A DNA stretch of 56,841 bases from Croceicoccus estronivorus (lineage in GTDB: Bacteria; Pseudomonadota; Alphaproteobacteria; Sphingomonadales; Sphingomonadaceae), in assembly GCF_001625325.1 (NCBI RefSeq), contig NZ_JRQQ01000012.1, positions 1-56,841 of the forward strand, in the 5' to 3' direction. Shown in pieces: positions 33,535 to 42,603 of this stretch (position 1 is its first letter; every line of letters starts with the position of its first letter). The translations under genes were made by a program, and so were the position numbers. Under the pieces are notes generated by a model, which was not told where the DNA came from, ran no database searches, and saw only the letters and a list, made by a program, of their open reading frames with translations.

Positions 33535-34893
33535 ATGAAGCAATCAGAGGCGAGCCCGCCATCGACCACGCTGACATCAGGGCAAGCCAACTTTGCACTG
33601 GCCGTCTTCCTGTTGGCATATGTGTTGTCGTTTGTTGACCGGCAGATCCTCAGCCTGATGGTCGATCCCATCCGGCAGGATCTTGGCCTCAGCGATATTC
33701 AGATCGGATTGCTCCAGGGATTTGCCTTCGCCATTCTCTATGCGACCATGGGCGTTCCTTTCGGAATGCTCGCCGACCGGGCATCGCGACGTAAGCTGAT
33801 CGCCGCAGGTATCGTATTCTGGAGCTTCGCCACCGCCATGTGCGGCCTCGCGCGAAGCTTTGCGCATCTGTTTATCGCACGCATCGGCGTGGGCGTAGGC
33901 GAAGCCGCCCTGTCACCGGCTGCGCATTCCTATCTCAGCAATGCCTTCCCACGGGAAAAGCTCGCCCGGGCGATGGCAATATACAATCTCGGCATCACGC
34001 TCGGTGGCGGTATGGCGCTGATTATCGGAGGTTCCGTTGTCGCTCTCATCGCACGGAGCGGCAATATCGAGCTTCCGTTCTTCGGCGAATTGCGTTCCTG
34101 GCAAACGGCATTCCTGGCCGTATCGCTGCCCGGCATTTTCATCGCATTGCTGGCACTGGCAACCAAGGAACCACCCCGCCCCCGAGTGGCCGATACGGAA
34201 AAACAGGTTCCGCCGCTCGGTGACGTGTTCCGTAACCTCTGGGCCCATCGCCGGGCCTTCGCCAGCATTCACTTCAGCTCTGCCGTATTCGGAATCTACG
34301 GCTACAGCCTGATCGGTTGGTACCCGACCCTGATGATCCGCAGCTTCGACCTCACCCCCGGACAGGCCGGAACGACGCTCGGCCTCTATCACCTCTTTCT
34401 GGGCAGCCTCGGCTCGATCTGTGGCGGCATGCTGGCAGACAAACTGGCAGCCAAGGGGCGGTTTGATTCCAATATGCGGGTCATTTCCTGGATTGCCGCA
34501 GCAGTGGTCATTCCCGCAACTCTCACTCCGCTCATGCCCAATATCACGCTGCTGCTGATTATGCTCGCTCCGGCAGTGTTCCTCTTTAACGGCTACTTCG
34601 GGTGCTCGGTTGCCGCGATCCAGCTGGCCTCGCCTCCCTCCATGCGCGGCACCAACGCCGCGCTATTCCTGCTGACCAACAGCTTCGTCGGCCTCACCAT
34701 CGGCATGCTGGCCGTGCCGATGACGGACAAATACATGTTTGGCGGCACCGGCGAACTGGGTCCGGCGCTTGGCGTCATCGCGGCTGTCGGTTGCACCTTG
34801 GCCGGGTTGATCGCTCGTTCCGGCCTGAAACAATATGGGGATCTCGCGAAAAGGCAGGCGAGCCTTGCAAAGGAAGCGGCGGCAATGGCCTAA
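33535..34893 (+). CDS. MFS transporter, spinster-like
   Basis: A 452-residue transporter with about 12 transmembrane segments. TM1 reads 'LAYVLSFVDRQILSLMVDPI', followed by 'GMLADRASRRKLIAAGIVFWSFATAMCGLARSFAHLFIARIGVGVGEAALSPAAHS'; this D-R-Q plus GEA pattern is typical of the Spns-like MFS subfamily frequent in sphingomonad catabolic clusters. The substrate is probably an organic acid or steroid-like compound. Its stop is only 13 bp from the convergent fadD3 stop, with no terminator between them. Confidence 0.88.
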   Translation: MKQSEASPPSTTLTSGQANFALAVFLLAYVLSFVDRQILSLMVDPIRQDLGLSDIQIGLLQGFAFAILYATMGVPFGMLADRASRRKLIAAGIVFWSFATAMCGLARSFAHLFIARIGVGVGEAALSPAAHSYLSNAFPREKLARAMAIYNLGITLGGGMALIIGGSVVALIARSGNIELPFFGELRSWQTAFLAVSLPGIFIALLALATKEPPRPRVADTEKQVPPLGDVFRNLWAHRRAFASIHFSSAVFGIYGYSLIGWYPTLMIRSFDLTPGQAGTTLGLYHLFLGSLGSICGGMLADKLAAKGRFDSNMRVISWIAAAVVIPATLTPLMPNITLLLIMLAPAVFLFNGYFGCSVAAIQLASPPSMRGTNAALFLLTNSFVGLTIGMLAVPMTDKYMFGGTGELGPALGVIAAVGCTLAGLIARSGLKQYGDLAKRQASLAKEAAAMA

Positions 34894-34906
34894 CGGCGTT
34901 TGCCAG

Positions 34907-36442
34907 TCAGTCCCGTAGCTTGTCCTTCAAAACTTTCCCCGCCGCATTGCGGGGAAAATCGGCAACGAAAGCAACACTGCGCGGTACCTTGTAATTGGCC
35001 ATGTTATCCTTTGCCCAGGCCAGCAGATCCTGCTGATCCACCTGCATGTCGGGGCGCAGGATCACGAAAGCCTTGCCGACTTCACCCAATCGTTCATCCG
35101 GAATGCCGACCACCGCCACTGTCGCGATTGCCGGATGGCGAGAGAGCAATGCCTCCACTTCCGCTGGATAGACGTTGAATCCGCCGGAAATATACATGTC
35201 CTTCAACCGGTCGGTGATGCGGACATAGCCCGTTTCATCCATCGTCCCGACATCACCCGTGTGAAGCCATCCATTCCCATCAATGGCTTCCGCTGTTGCC
35301 ACTGGATCGTCCAGATAACCGAGCATTACGCTCGGCCCGCGAACCCAAATCTCTCCCGTATCACCACGCGGCACTTCCTGCCCGCCCGGGTCCACGATCT
35401 TCACTTCGGTGCCAGGCAAAGCACACCCGACACTATTCGCGATTACATCTGCCGGATCGCCGCGCCGGCAACTGGTTATGACGGTATATTCGCTCATTCC
35501 ATAAGCAGTGGTGATGTCCTGCATCCCCAGTTCACTACGGATCCGCTCGATCAGTATGGGCGGAACCGTGGTCGAACCGCTGGTCCCTCCACGTAGGGAA
35601 CTGCAATCGAACGGATGCCGTTCCCGTTCCGCCAGCAATGTCTGGAAGACCGTCGGAGGCGCGGGGAAGAAATTGATGCGTTCCTGCTCGATCAGGCGGA
35701 TCACTTCCTTAACGTCGAACTGAGCCAGTGGATACATGACCGCGCCCGCGATCAGACTGGCTACCCAGCCGACCTTGAAGCCGAAGCTGTGAAAGAACGG
35801 ATTGACGATCAGGTAGCGTTCGCCCCGCGAGAGGCCGGTGTTTTCGATCCAGACCTCGCACTGGGGAATGACCCGCCCATAGGTCATCATCACGCCTTTC
35901 GGGGCACCAGTCGTACCGGACGTAAAGATCATGTCGGAGACAATATCCGGCGTCAGCGCATCGAATGCGGCGGCAACGGCAGGATCATCGGCCCCATTCC
36001 CGCTGGCGACGAATTCCGAAAATTCGCTGTCCAGAAGCACTGTCTCTGCCAGTTCGGGCAGATCCTCCGCCGCGAGCAAGGCGGGATAATCGATGTCCAG
36101 AAATCCCTTGACGGTGAACAGCAGCCGGGAATGCGTCCGACGCAGAATATCGCCCGCTTCGTGCCCCTTCAGACGCGTGTTGATGGGAATCAGGGTGGCG
36201 CCGCAGGTCATCAGCCCAACAGCCGCGACGATCCATTCCCGGCTGTTGGGCGCCCATATGGCGACACGGTCGCCCTTTTCCACGCCACGGGCCAGCAGGG
36301 CAGACGCAGCCGCCCTGCACCGTGCCCAGAGCTCATTGAAGCTCCAGGTCTCTCCATGTTCTACCAGCGCCGGGGCATCGCCCCAGCGCCGGGCGGCCAA
36401 GGCCGCCGCGTGCGGAATAGTCAGCGGCAGCCCTTCGGCCAT
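34907..36442 (-). CDS. fadD3: Acyl-CoA synthetase, HIP-CoA ligase (FadD3-like)
   Basis: A 511-residue adenylate-forming ligase. The AMP-binding P-loop is 'MIFTSGTTGAPKGVMM', the middle motif 'ITTAYGMSEYTV', the hinge 'GWLHTGDVGTMDETGYVRITDRLKD' and the C-terminal catalytic Lys lies in 'RNAAGKVLK'. In Mycobacterium FadD3 attaches CoA to 3aalpha-H-4alpha(3'-propanoate)-7abeta-methylhexahydro-1,5-indanedione (HIP). Assignment rests on context: every other HIP gene is in the same operon. The ATG at 36442 stands 2 bp after the thiolase stop. It is the last gene of the run. A different carboxylic acid substrate cannot be excluded. Confidence 0.8.
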   Translation of the reverse strand: MAEGLPLTIPHAAALAARRWGDAPALVEHGETWSFNELWARCRAAASALLARGVEKGDRVAIWAPNSREWIVAAVGLMTCGATLIPINTRLKGHEAGDILRRTHSRLLFTVKGFLDIDYPALLAAEDLPELAETVLLDSEFSEFVASGNGADDPAVAAAFDALTPDIVSDMIFTSGTTGAPKGVMMTYGRVIPQCEVWIENTGLSRGERYLIVNPFFHSFGFKVGWVASLIAGAVMYPLAQFDVKEVIRLIEQERINFFPAPPTVFQTLLAERERHPFDCSSLRGGTSGSTTVPPILIERIRSELGMQDITTAYGMSEYTVITSCRRGDPADVIANSVGCALPGTEVKIVDPGGQEVPRGDTGEIWVRGPSVMLGYLDDPVATAEAIDGNGWLHTGDVGTMDETGYVRITDRLKDMYISGGFNVYPAEVEALLSRHPAIATVAVVGIPDERLGEVGKAFVILRPDMQVDQQDLLAWAKDNMANYKVPRSVAFVADFPRNAAGKVLKDKLRD

Positions 36443-36444
36443 GA

Positions 36445-37647
36445 TCAGGCGACTTCGAACAGCCCTGCAGCACCCATGCCACCGGCAACGCACATCGAAA
36501 CGACAACGTATTTAACGCCGCGCCGTTTGCCTTCGATCAGGGCGTGGCCGACCAAGCGGCTCCCGGTCATGCCGAAGGGGTGGCCGATAGCGATGCCGCC
36601 GCCATTGACGTTGAGCTTTTCAGGGTCGATGCCGAGCTTCTGCTGACAGTAAACGGCCTGCGAAGCGAAAGCTTCGTTGATTTCCCACAAGCCGATGTCG
36701 TCCACCTTCAGGCCGCTACGCTCAAGCAGCTTCGGAATGGCGAAAACCGGGCCGATGCCCATTTCTTCCGGGCCACAACCCGCAACCTGGAAGCCCCGAT
36801 AGATGCCCAGAACCGGCAGGTTTTCCTTCTGCGCAGTGGCAAGATCCATCACGACCTGAGCAGAGGCACCATCGGAAAGCTGGCTGGCATTGCCCGCAGT
36901 CACGTGCTTGCCTTCTTGAATCATCATACCGTTCTTGAAGACCGGTTTGAGCTCCTGAAGCTTTTCGAAGGTCGTGCCGGGACGAACACCTTCATCCTTC
37001 GTCAGCGTGACCTCTTCCTTGCCGGTTTCGTTGCCTTCCTTGTCGAACAACGCCTTGTTGACGGTGATCGGCACGATTTCGTCATCGAATTTGCCCGCTT
37101 CCTGCGCGGCAGCGGCACGCTGCTGGCTCTGTGCGGCAAAACGGTCCTGATCTTCACGGCTGACGCTGTAACGGTCCGCAACCACTTCGGCCGTTTCGAT
37201 CATCACCATGTAGGCGTAGGGATCGTGTTCCTTCACGAATTCGGAACGATTGCGCCACTGCGGCGCATGTTTGTTGATCGTCAGCGAAACATTCTCGGTG
37301 CCGCACGCGAGTGCCACATCGATCTCGTTCGTCATGATTCCGCGCGCGGCGAAAGCGATCGCATTCAGGCCCGACGAACACTTGCGGTCCATCGTGAAGC
37401 CGGCGGTCGTGTCCGGCAGGACCGAGCCATGCACTGCGAGACGACCGAGATTGTAGCTCTGCGTGTTCCAGTGATTGGCGCAACCCATGTAGACGTCGTC
37501 GATACGGGCAGGGTCGATTCCTGCGCGTTCAATCGCTGCATTGACGACGTGTGCCGCCATCAACGGGGCTTCGGTGTCGTTGAACGCACCGCGATACGCC
37601 TTGCCTACGCCAGTACGTGCGGTGGAAACGATAGCTGCTTCGCGCAT
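36445..37647 (-). CDS. Acetyl-CoA acetyltransferase, FadA5-like thiolase
   Basis: A 400-residue thiolase with all catalytic elements: the acylated Cys90 in 'DRKCSSG', 'NEAFASQ', the His in '[16 protein letters not shown]' and the second Cys in '[14 protein letters not shown]'. It cleaves a 3-ketoacyl-CoA with CoA. The resemblance is to general thiolase II/FadA5-type enzymes rather than FadA6, which is encoded separately at 42604. The ATG at 37647 has AGGAAT seven bases upstream; a TTG two codons earlier is unlikely. It lies between the ketosteroid isomerase and fadD3. Confidence 0.88.
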   Translation of the reverse strand: MREAAIVSTARTGVGKAYRGAFNDTEAPLMAAHVVNAAIERAGIDPARIDDVYMGCANHWNTQSYNLGRLAVHGSVLPDTTAGFTMDRKCSSGLNAIAFAARGIMTNEIDVALACGTENVSLTINKHAPQWRNRSEFVKEHDPYAYMVMIETAEVVADRYSVSREDQDRFAAQSQQRAAAAQEAGKFDDEIVPITVNKALFDKEGNETGKEEVTLTKDEGVRPGTTFEKLQELKPVFKNGMMIQEGKHVTAGNASQLSDGASAQVVMDLATAQKENLPVLGIYRGFQVAGCGPEEMGIGPVFAIPKLLERSGLKVDDIGLWEINEAFASQAVYCQQKLGIDPEKLNVNGGGIAIGHPFGMTGSRLVGHALIEGKRRGVKYVVVSMCVAGGMGAAGLFEVA

Positions 37648-37656
37648 GTGCAATTC

Positions 37657-38034
37657 CTATTCAAATCCGTGCATGTTGGTCGGGCCCCAGAAAGCCCGCA
37701 TTTCGATCACTTCGTTGGCTTCGTTGAAGCGGAAGGTGTCGATCACGTCGATCCGCTTGTCCGAACCTTCAAAATGAAGATTAACCGAGAAGGGGAACAC
37801 AGCATAGTCTTCTGCCACGCGAACCGGCCCTTCAAGCTTGAGCTTCGCACCGGTTTTCATCGATTCAGCGTAGAAAGCGCGAATGGCATCACGCCCGACA
37901 TGCTTCGGCGTCCCGATCGGATCTTCAACCGTCGCGTCCTCGGCGAACAGAGCCGCAACCCGATCCGGGCTGCCTGCATCAAACGCAGCAACGTATTCCT
38001 GCACGGCGGCAGTCATTTTCATTGGATCAGGCAT
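37657..38034 (-). CDS. ksi: Delta5-3-ketosteroid isomerase
   Basis: A 125-residue NTF2-like protein, the same length as the Comamonas testosteroni enzyme. With the start at 38034 the three catalytic residues fall at exactly the classical numbers: Tyr14 ('QEYVAAF'), Asp38 ('DATVEDP') and Asp99 ('VIDTFRF'). Asp38 is the proton shuttle; Tyr14 and Asp99 form the oxyanion hole. The enzyme moves the 5,6 double bond of a 3-oxosteroid into conjugation. GGAG stands 9 nt before the chosen ATG, another ATG two codons up being too close to it. It lies inside the HIP operon although its reaction belongs to the upper pathway. Confidence 0.95.
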   Translation of the reverse strand: MPDPMKMTAAVQEYVAAFDAGSPDRVAALFAEDATVEDPIGTPKHVGRDAIRAFYAESMKTGAKLKLEGPVRVAEDYAVFPFSVNLHFEGSDKRIDVIDTFRFNEANEVIEMRAFWGPTNMHGFE

Positions 38035-38148
38035 TGTCATACTCTCCAAAAACCGAGGAAGTCGCATCCATCGGATCAAATATCATCGTATCGCCCACAC
38101 CGTATTCGGCCAAGCGGCAGTCTGGCAATACGTGCTGTGCCCAAGGCC

Positions 38149-38610
38149 CTATTCGGGGAAATAACGATTGATCGTATCGACTACGCAGGCCGGACGATCC
38201 TTGCCCTCAATTTCGACAGTGACACGGATGACCGCCTGAATCGCGCCGCCTTTCACTTCTTCAGCCGAAACGATCTCTGCCGTGCCGCGAATACGCGAGC
38301 CGACAACGACCGGATTGAGAAAGCGCGTCTTGTCCATCCCGACATTTACGCCAGCGGAAAACCCGCGCACTTCGACCATTTGCGGCATGAACATGTTGAC
38401 GAGACTGAGCGTCAGATAGCCATGGGCAATCGTCGCACCGAACGGGCCGTCCTTGGCCTTGACCGGATCGACATGGATCCACTGGTGGTCGCCGGTGCAA
38501 TCGGCAAACGCATCAATCCGTTCCTGTTCGACAGTCAGCCATTCGCTCGCCTCAAGCTTCGTGCCTTCCTTTCCCAGAAGATCACGCGGGCTTTCGAAAA
38601 TCGTGGGCAT
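38149..38610 (-). CDS. MaoC-type (R)-enoyl-CoA hydratase
   Basis: A 153-residue single hot-dog hydratase. The hydratase-2 motif is 'CTGDHQWIHVD' with catalytic Asp41 and His46, followed by 'FGATIAHGYLTLSL'. It adds water to a trans-2-enoyl-CoA to give an (R)-3-hydroxyacyl-CoA. It sits 3 bp after the IpdF-like SDR and 114 bp before the isomerase; the latter gap could hold an internal promoter. It may serve the beta-oxidation steps after ring opening. Confidence 0.88.
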   Translation of the reverse strand: MPTIFESPRDLLGKEGTKLEASEWLTVEQERIDAFADCTGDHQWIHVDPVKAKDGPFGATIAHGYLTLSLVNMFMPQMVEVRGFSAGVNVGMDKTRFLNPVVVGSRIRGTAEIVSAEEVKGGAIQAVIRVTVEIEGKDRPACVVDTINRYFPE

Positions 38611-38613
38611 GGC

Positions 38614-39396
38614 TCAGGCTCTCTGGCTGGAAACGGAAACAATCTCACCCGTCATATAGGACGACAGGTCGCATGCCAGGAACAGCATGACATTGGCGAT
38701 TTCCCAGACTTCCGCAGGGCGCTTGAACGCTTCTCGCTCAACCAGCTTGTCGAGCGCTTCCTGCGTCGTCACCTTGGCCAGGAACGGATGCATCGCCAGC
38801 GAGGGCGAAACCGCATTGATGCGCACACCGTGCTCGGCCGCTTCGATTGCCGCACAACGGGTGAAAGCCATCACGCCAGCCTTTGCCGCAGCATAATGCG
38901 CCTGCCCCTTCTGCGCCCGCCAGCCCAACACCGAGGCGTTGTTGACCATCACACCGGACTTGTTGGCATACATGGAAGGCAGGAAGGCCCGCGTCATGCG
39001 AAACAGGCTGGTCAATGTAACGTCGAGCACGCGGCTCCACTGCTCATCCGTCATGTCGACAACATCGACTTCACCGCCAAGACCGGCATTGTTGATCAAC
39101 ACATCGACCCTGCCAAGCGCGGCAAGCGAGGCATCACGCAGCCCCTGCACAGCTTCTTCGCTCGTGACGTCGCAAATGAACGTCGCCGGGCGTTCCACGC
39201 CTACTTCGTCCGCAATCCGATCGGCCGCTTCGTTGAGGCGCCGTTCGTGGAAATCGCTGATCAGCAATTTCGCGCCTTCTTCCACCGCCCGCTTTGCAAC
39301 AGCAAAGCCGATGCCGGTGCCGGCAGCTGCGGTAACGACGACGGTCTTGCCTTTCAGCAGGCCGCGCGGTTCGGGATAGACAGCAACGGTACTCAT
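38614..39396 (-). CDS. ipdF: SDR oxidoreductase, IpdF-like
   Basis: A 260-residue SDR: cofactor loop 'TAAAGTGIG' (22-30), 'NNAG' (102-105), catalytic Ser155, Tyr168 and Lys172 ('HYAAAKAG'). The C-terminus is 'MTGEIVSVSSQRA'. Actinobacterial IpdF interconverts the 5-hydroxy and 5-oxo groups of HIP intermediates; the adjacent FadE30-like gene keeps the same neighbour relation as in the mycobacterial regulon. The ATG at 39396 is used because a 91-codon upstream extension overlaps the acyl-CoA dehydrogenase gene in another frame; GAGGGGA lies before it. Assignment by context and general similarity. Confidence 0.72.
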   Translation of the reverse strand: MSTVAVYPEPRGLLKGKTVVVTAAAGTGIGFAVAKRAVEEGAKLLISDFHERRLNEAADRIADEVGVERPATFICDVTSEEAVQGLRDASLAALGRVDVLINNAGLGGEVDVVDMTDEQWSRVLDVTLTSLFRMTRAFLPSMYANKSGVMVNNASVLGWRAQKGQAHYAAAKAGVMAFTRCAAIEAAEHGVRINAVSPSLAMHPFLAKVTTQEALDKLVEREAFKRPAEVWEIANVMLFLACDLSSYMTGEIVSVSSQRA

Positions 39397-39421
39397 ATAT
39401 TTCCCCTCGATTCGAGCTTGA

Positions 39422-40600
39422 TCATCGGTCGCCTCGCGGCTCCCGGGGCAGGCCCAGTCCGCGTTCCGCGATGATATTGCGTTGGATTTGATTGGTGCCG
39501 CCATAAATGGTGTCCGAGCGGCTGAACAGGAACATGTTTGGCAACATGCTCCATTCGTAATCTTCACCTTCGGTAATCTCACCCTCTTGGCCAAGCACAT
39601 CCATGGCCAGTTCACCAAGATCGCGGCGCCAGGAAGCCCACTGGATCTTGTACGTGAGAGCCGCACCATCGATCTGTGAAGGATCGGTATTCGAAAGCAT
39701 GCGCAAGGCGCCGTAACGCATCAGACGCAAGCCGATTTCCGCCTTGGCAATGCGCTGCCGGACCAGCGGATCGTTCGCCAGCCCATTGGCTCTGGCCGCC
39801 TCGACGATCGCATCCAGCTCGTTGCGGAAGCCCATCTGCTGACCAAGCGTCGAAACGCCGCGTTCGAAAGCCAGCAGGCCCATCGCAACACGCCAGCCAT
39901 CGCCGGGTGTCCCAATCAGGCTGTCTGCCGGGCAACGGGCATCTTCGAAGAACGTCTCGTTAAATTCGGCATCGCCGTTAATCTGCCGGATCGGGCGGAC
40001 CTCTATTCCCGGCGTGTGCATATCCATCATCAGGAAGGTAATGCCCTTCGGCCCCTTCGATCCTTCCTCGCTCCGCGCCACGACGAAGATCCAGTCGGAA
40101 TAATGCGCAAGGCTAGTCCAGACCTTCTGGCCATTGACCACCCATTCGTCGCCATCGAGCCGCGCCTTGGTGCGAACATTGGCAAGGTCAGAACCGGCAT
40201 TCGGCTCCGAATAACCCTGGCACCAGATCTGTGTCCCTCCGGCAATACCCGGCAGGAACCTGGCTTTCTGTTCTTCGGTCCCAAAAGCAAGGATGGTCGG
40301 CCCTGCGAGTTCGACACCGATGTGGTTCACACGCCCCGGCGCGCCGGCCCGTGCATATTCCTCCGCAAAGATAACCTGCTGACCCAGCGTCGCATTTCGA
40401 CCGCCCCACTCCTCGGGCCAGCCGATGCACGACCACTTATGGGCAGCAAGCTGCTGTTCCCATTCCTTGCGGCGCTCAATCTCGTCGTTAAGGCCCGGAA
40501 TGCCTTTGATGTCAGCGAATTCGCCAGCCATCTGGCCTTGGAGCCAGTCTGCGCATTCGGTGCGGAAGTCCTCTTCCGCTTGCGAAAAGCCCAGCTTCAT
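39422..40600 (-). CDS. fadE30: Acyl-CoA dehydrogenase, FadE30-like (large subunit of pair 1)
   Basis: A 392-residue acyl-CoA dehydrogenase. Features are 'CQGYSEPNAGSDLANVRTKA' (FAD/substrate loop), 'VNGQKVWTSLAHYSDWIFVVARS', and the C-terminal 'DTIYGGTNQIQRNIIAERGLGLPR'. It is very like steroid-type FadE enzymes that form alpha2beta2 complexes. It overlaps the next upstream gene (another acyl-CoA dehydrogenase) by 4 nt, an ATGA junction, so the two are translationally coupled. In mycobacteria FadE30 acts on the CoA thioester of the HIP propionate side chain. Confidence 0.8.
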   Translation of the reverse strand: MKLGFSQAEEDFRTECADWLQGQMAGEFADIKGIPGLNDEIERRKEWEQQLAAHKWSCIGWPEEWGGRNATLGQQVIFAEEYARAGAPGRVNHIGVELAGPTILAFGTEEQKARFLPGIAGGTQIWCQGYSEPNAGSDLANVRTKARLDGDEWVVNGQKVWTSLAHYSDWIFVVARSEEGSKGPKGITFLMMDMHTPGIEVRPIRQINGDAEFNETFFEDARCPADSLIGTPGDGWRVAMGLLAFERGVSTLGQQMGFRNELDAIVEAARANGLANDPLVRQRIAKAEIGLRLMRYGALRMLSNTDPSQIDGAALTYKIQWASWRRDLGELAMDVLGQEGEITEGEDYEWSMLPNMFLFSRSDTIYGGTNQIQRNIIAERGLGLPREPRGDR

Positions 40601-41652
40601 GCCGCTTCTCCTACGACCAGTCCGGCAATCTGTTCACGATGCCAATCCCCGTTGCCCAGCATTGTCAGGATCGAACGTGCCCGCTTGAAGAACAGATGCG
40701 CATCGTGCTCCCAAGTGAAACCGATGCCGCCGTGGAGCTGGATCATATTGCCGGCGCACATGAAATAAGTGTCACCGCAGAAACTCTTCGCCGCATGGAG
40801 CGCGAGAGGTGCCTCATCCGACGCTTCGTCCACTGCGCAAGCCGCCCAGTAAACCGCCGAGCGAGCCTGCTCGATGTCGATCATCATGTCCGCCAGACGA
40901 TGCTTGTAAGCCTGGAACGAGCCGATAAGGCGTCCGAACTGCACACGCTCCTTCGAGTAGGCAACCGTACGATCCAACGCTTCCTGCGCGCCTCCCAGAG
41001 CCTCTGCCGCGAGACATATCCAGCCACCAGCATGAAGCGCATCACGAGCAGCTTGCGCGTCGGCAAGAGGCTCAGCCTCCACATTCACCAGGCTTACTGT
41101 CGCCAGCGGACGCGTCTGGTCCATCGTGGTATGACCGGCAACTGAAACACCTGGCATGTCCCGACGGACAAGCCATGCGCCATCCTTGCGGATAAATACG
41201 AACACGTCAGCGACCGCCCCATGCGGGACATATTTGACATCACCGGACAATACATTGCCAGCTACGTCCAGAGTGTGAATACCCTGGGCAGCCGCAATCG
41301 CCTCACCGCTCACCAGTTTGGGTAGCCATTCCGCCTTCTGCGCATCGCTCCCGCCCGCGGCAATCGCTTGCGCGGCAGTCGCCAGCCCCAGCAAAGGCAA
41401 TGCGGCGACCTGAGCACCGGCCGCTTCGGCAACGATGGCGAATTCCACCATGCCAAGCCCCGCTCCGCCAAATTCCTCAGGCAGGCCGATCCCGGCCAGC
41501 CCGAGTTCGGTGCAGAACGAAGTCCATAGCTCACGATCAACCCCGTCGCCTTCCATGGCGGCACGGGTCTTCTCACTGGTGGCGTTTTCACGGAAGAAGG
41601 CTTGCACCGTCTCCGCAATCATACCCTGTTCGTCGGTGAAGGCGAATTCCAT
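40597..41652 (-). CDS. Acyl-CoA dehydrogenase, small subunit of pair 1
   Basis: A 351-residue acyl-CoA dehydrogenase-like protein, shorter in the middle domain than its neighbour. It keeps 'YSKERVQFGRLIGSFQAYKHRLADMMIDIEQAR' and 'QLHGGIGFTWEHDAHLFFKRA'. Such short subunits pair with a full-length one in steroid alpha2beta2 dehydrogenases. The coupling by ATGA overlap with the FadE30-like gene supports a heteromer. It starts 3 bp after the SDR stop. Confidence 0.83.
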   Translation of the reverse strand: MEFAFTDEQGMIAETVQAFFRENATSEKTRAAMEGDGVDRELWTSFCTELGLAGIGLPEEFGGAGLGMVEFAIVAEAAGAQVAALPLLGLATAAQAIAAGGSDAQKAEWLPKLVSGEAIAAAQGIHTLDVAGNVLSGDVKYVPHGAVADVFVFIRKDGAWLVRRDMPGVSVAGHTTMDQTRPLATVSLVNVEAEPLADAQAARDALHAGGWICLAAEALGGAQEALDRTVAYSKERVQFGRLIGSFQAYKHRLADMMIDIEQARSAVYWAACAVDEASDEAPLALHAAKSFCGDTYFMCAGNMIQLHGGIGFTWEHDAHLFFKRARSILTMLGNGDWHREQIAGLVVGEAA

Positions 41653-41655
41653 GGC

Positions 41656-42564
41656 TTAGCCGGCTCCGTAAACCGGCTTGGCCGGTTCCCGCTGTTCCAG
41701 CAGCTTGCGAACGATCGGGTCCAGTTCACCCGCTTCGAAGCGCGCGCCCTTGTCGTATGACGGGCTGTCGCTCCAGCCTTGCGACAGGAAGATTTCGCCA
41801 CCCTTCAGCTCGAATACCTGCCCGGTCACGCCATCCGACTGTTCCGACACGAGATAGGCCACCAGCGGCGCCATGTTCTCAGGAGCGAAGACGTCGAACT
41901 CACCTTCTTTCACATCCATGTCGAAAGCACCCGTGTTGGTCATCCGGGTCCGGGCATTCGGGGCAAGCGCATTCGCCGTCACGCCGAGGCGTGCCATCTC
42001 CGCCGCCTGCACCAGTGTCAACGAAGCAATCCCGCCCTTAGCCGTGGAGTAGGCCGACTGCCCAATGGAGCCCTGCAGGCCCGCACCGCTCGTGGTGTTG
42101 ATGATACGTGCGTTGACCGGACGACCCGCCTTCGATTCACTACGCCAGTATTCGGCGGCATGACGGCTGGTGCAGAAATGACCGCGCAAATGGACGCGAA
42201 TAACCGCATCCCATTCTTCGGGCGAGCAGGTGAAGAACATGCGGTCCCGCACAAAGCCGGCGTTGTTGACCACGGCATGCAGCGCGCCGAAATTGTCCAG
42301 TGCCGCTTCGACCATGCGCTTGCCCGCATCCCAGTCCGCGACATCGTCGGTGTTGGCAACGGCTTCGCCACCCATCGCACGGATCTGATCGACGACCTGT
42401 TCCGCCGCGCCTTTGGTTTCACCCGCTTCACCGTGCGTACCGACGCCAAGATCGTTAACGACGACCTTGCAGCCCTCAGCCGCCAGTCCCAGCGCATAGG
42501 CCTTGCCCAGACCGTTGCCGGCCCCGGTAACGATTGCCACGCGTCCTTCGCAAATTCCCGCCAT
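41656..42564 (-). CDS. SDR, similar to mycobacterial Rv3548c / 17beta-HSD4 type
   Basis: A 302-residue SDR with 'TGAGNGLGKAYALGLAAEGCKVVVNDLG' (cofactor loop 13-20; Asp38 favours NAD), 'NNAG' at 100-103, Ser159, Tyr172 and Lys176 ('AYSTAKGG'). The length and the extended C-terminus match the group that includes Rv3548c and the 3-hydroxyacyl-CoA dehydrogenase domain of peroxisomal multifunctional enzyme 2. It likely oxidises a 3-hydroxyacyl-CoA formed in ring C/D degradation. It lies between fadA6 and the acyl-CoA dehydrogenase pair. Confidence 0.83.
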   Translation of the reverse strand: MAGICEGRVAIVTGAGNGLGKAYALGLAAEGCKVVVNDLGVGTHGEAGETKGAAEQVVDQIRAMGGEAVANTDDVADWDAGKRMVEAALDNFGALHAVVNNAGFVRDRMFFTCSPEEWDAVIRVHLRGHFCTSRHAAEYWRSESKAGRPVNARIINTTSGAGLQGSIGQSAYSTAKGGIASLTLVQAAEMARLGVTANALAPNARTRMTNTGAFDMDVKEGEFDVFAPENMAPLVAYLVSEQSDGVTGQVFELKGGEIFLSQGWSDSPSYDKGARFEAGELDPIVRKLLEQREPAKPVYGAG

Positions 42565-42603
42565 TTTAGGCTACCCTTCTTTCTCTTGTCCTGATCCGCG
42601 GCT

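Noticed and set aside
34894-34906. Possible terminator between the convergent MFS and fadD3 genes
   Set aside because: Only 13 bp separate the stops and no inverted repeat or T tract is visible there.
36544-39474. A 976-codon plus-strand open frame
   Set aside because: It is antisense to fadD3 upstream region, thiolase, ketosteroid isomerase, MaoC and SDR genes, each with clear family motifs. Its product is Arg/His-rich with no domain; it reflects codon bias of the minus strand.
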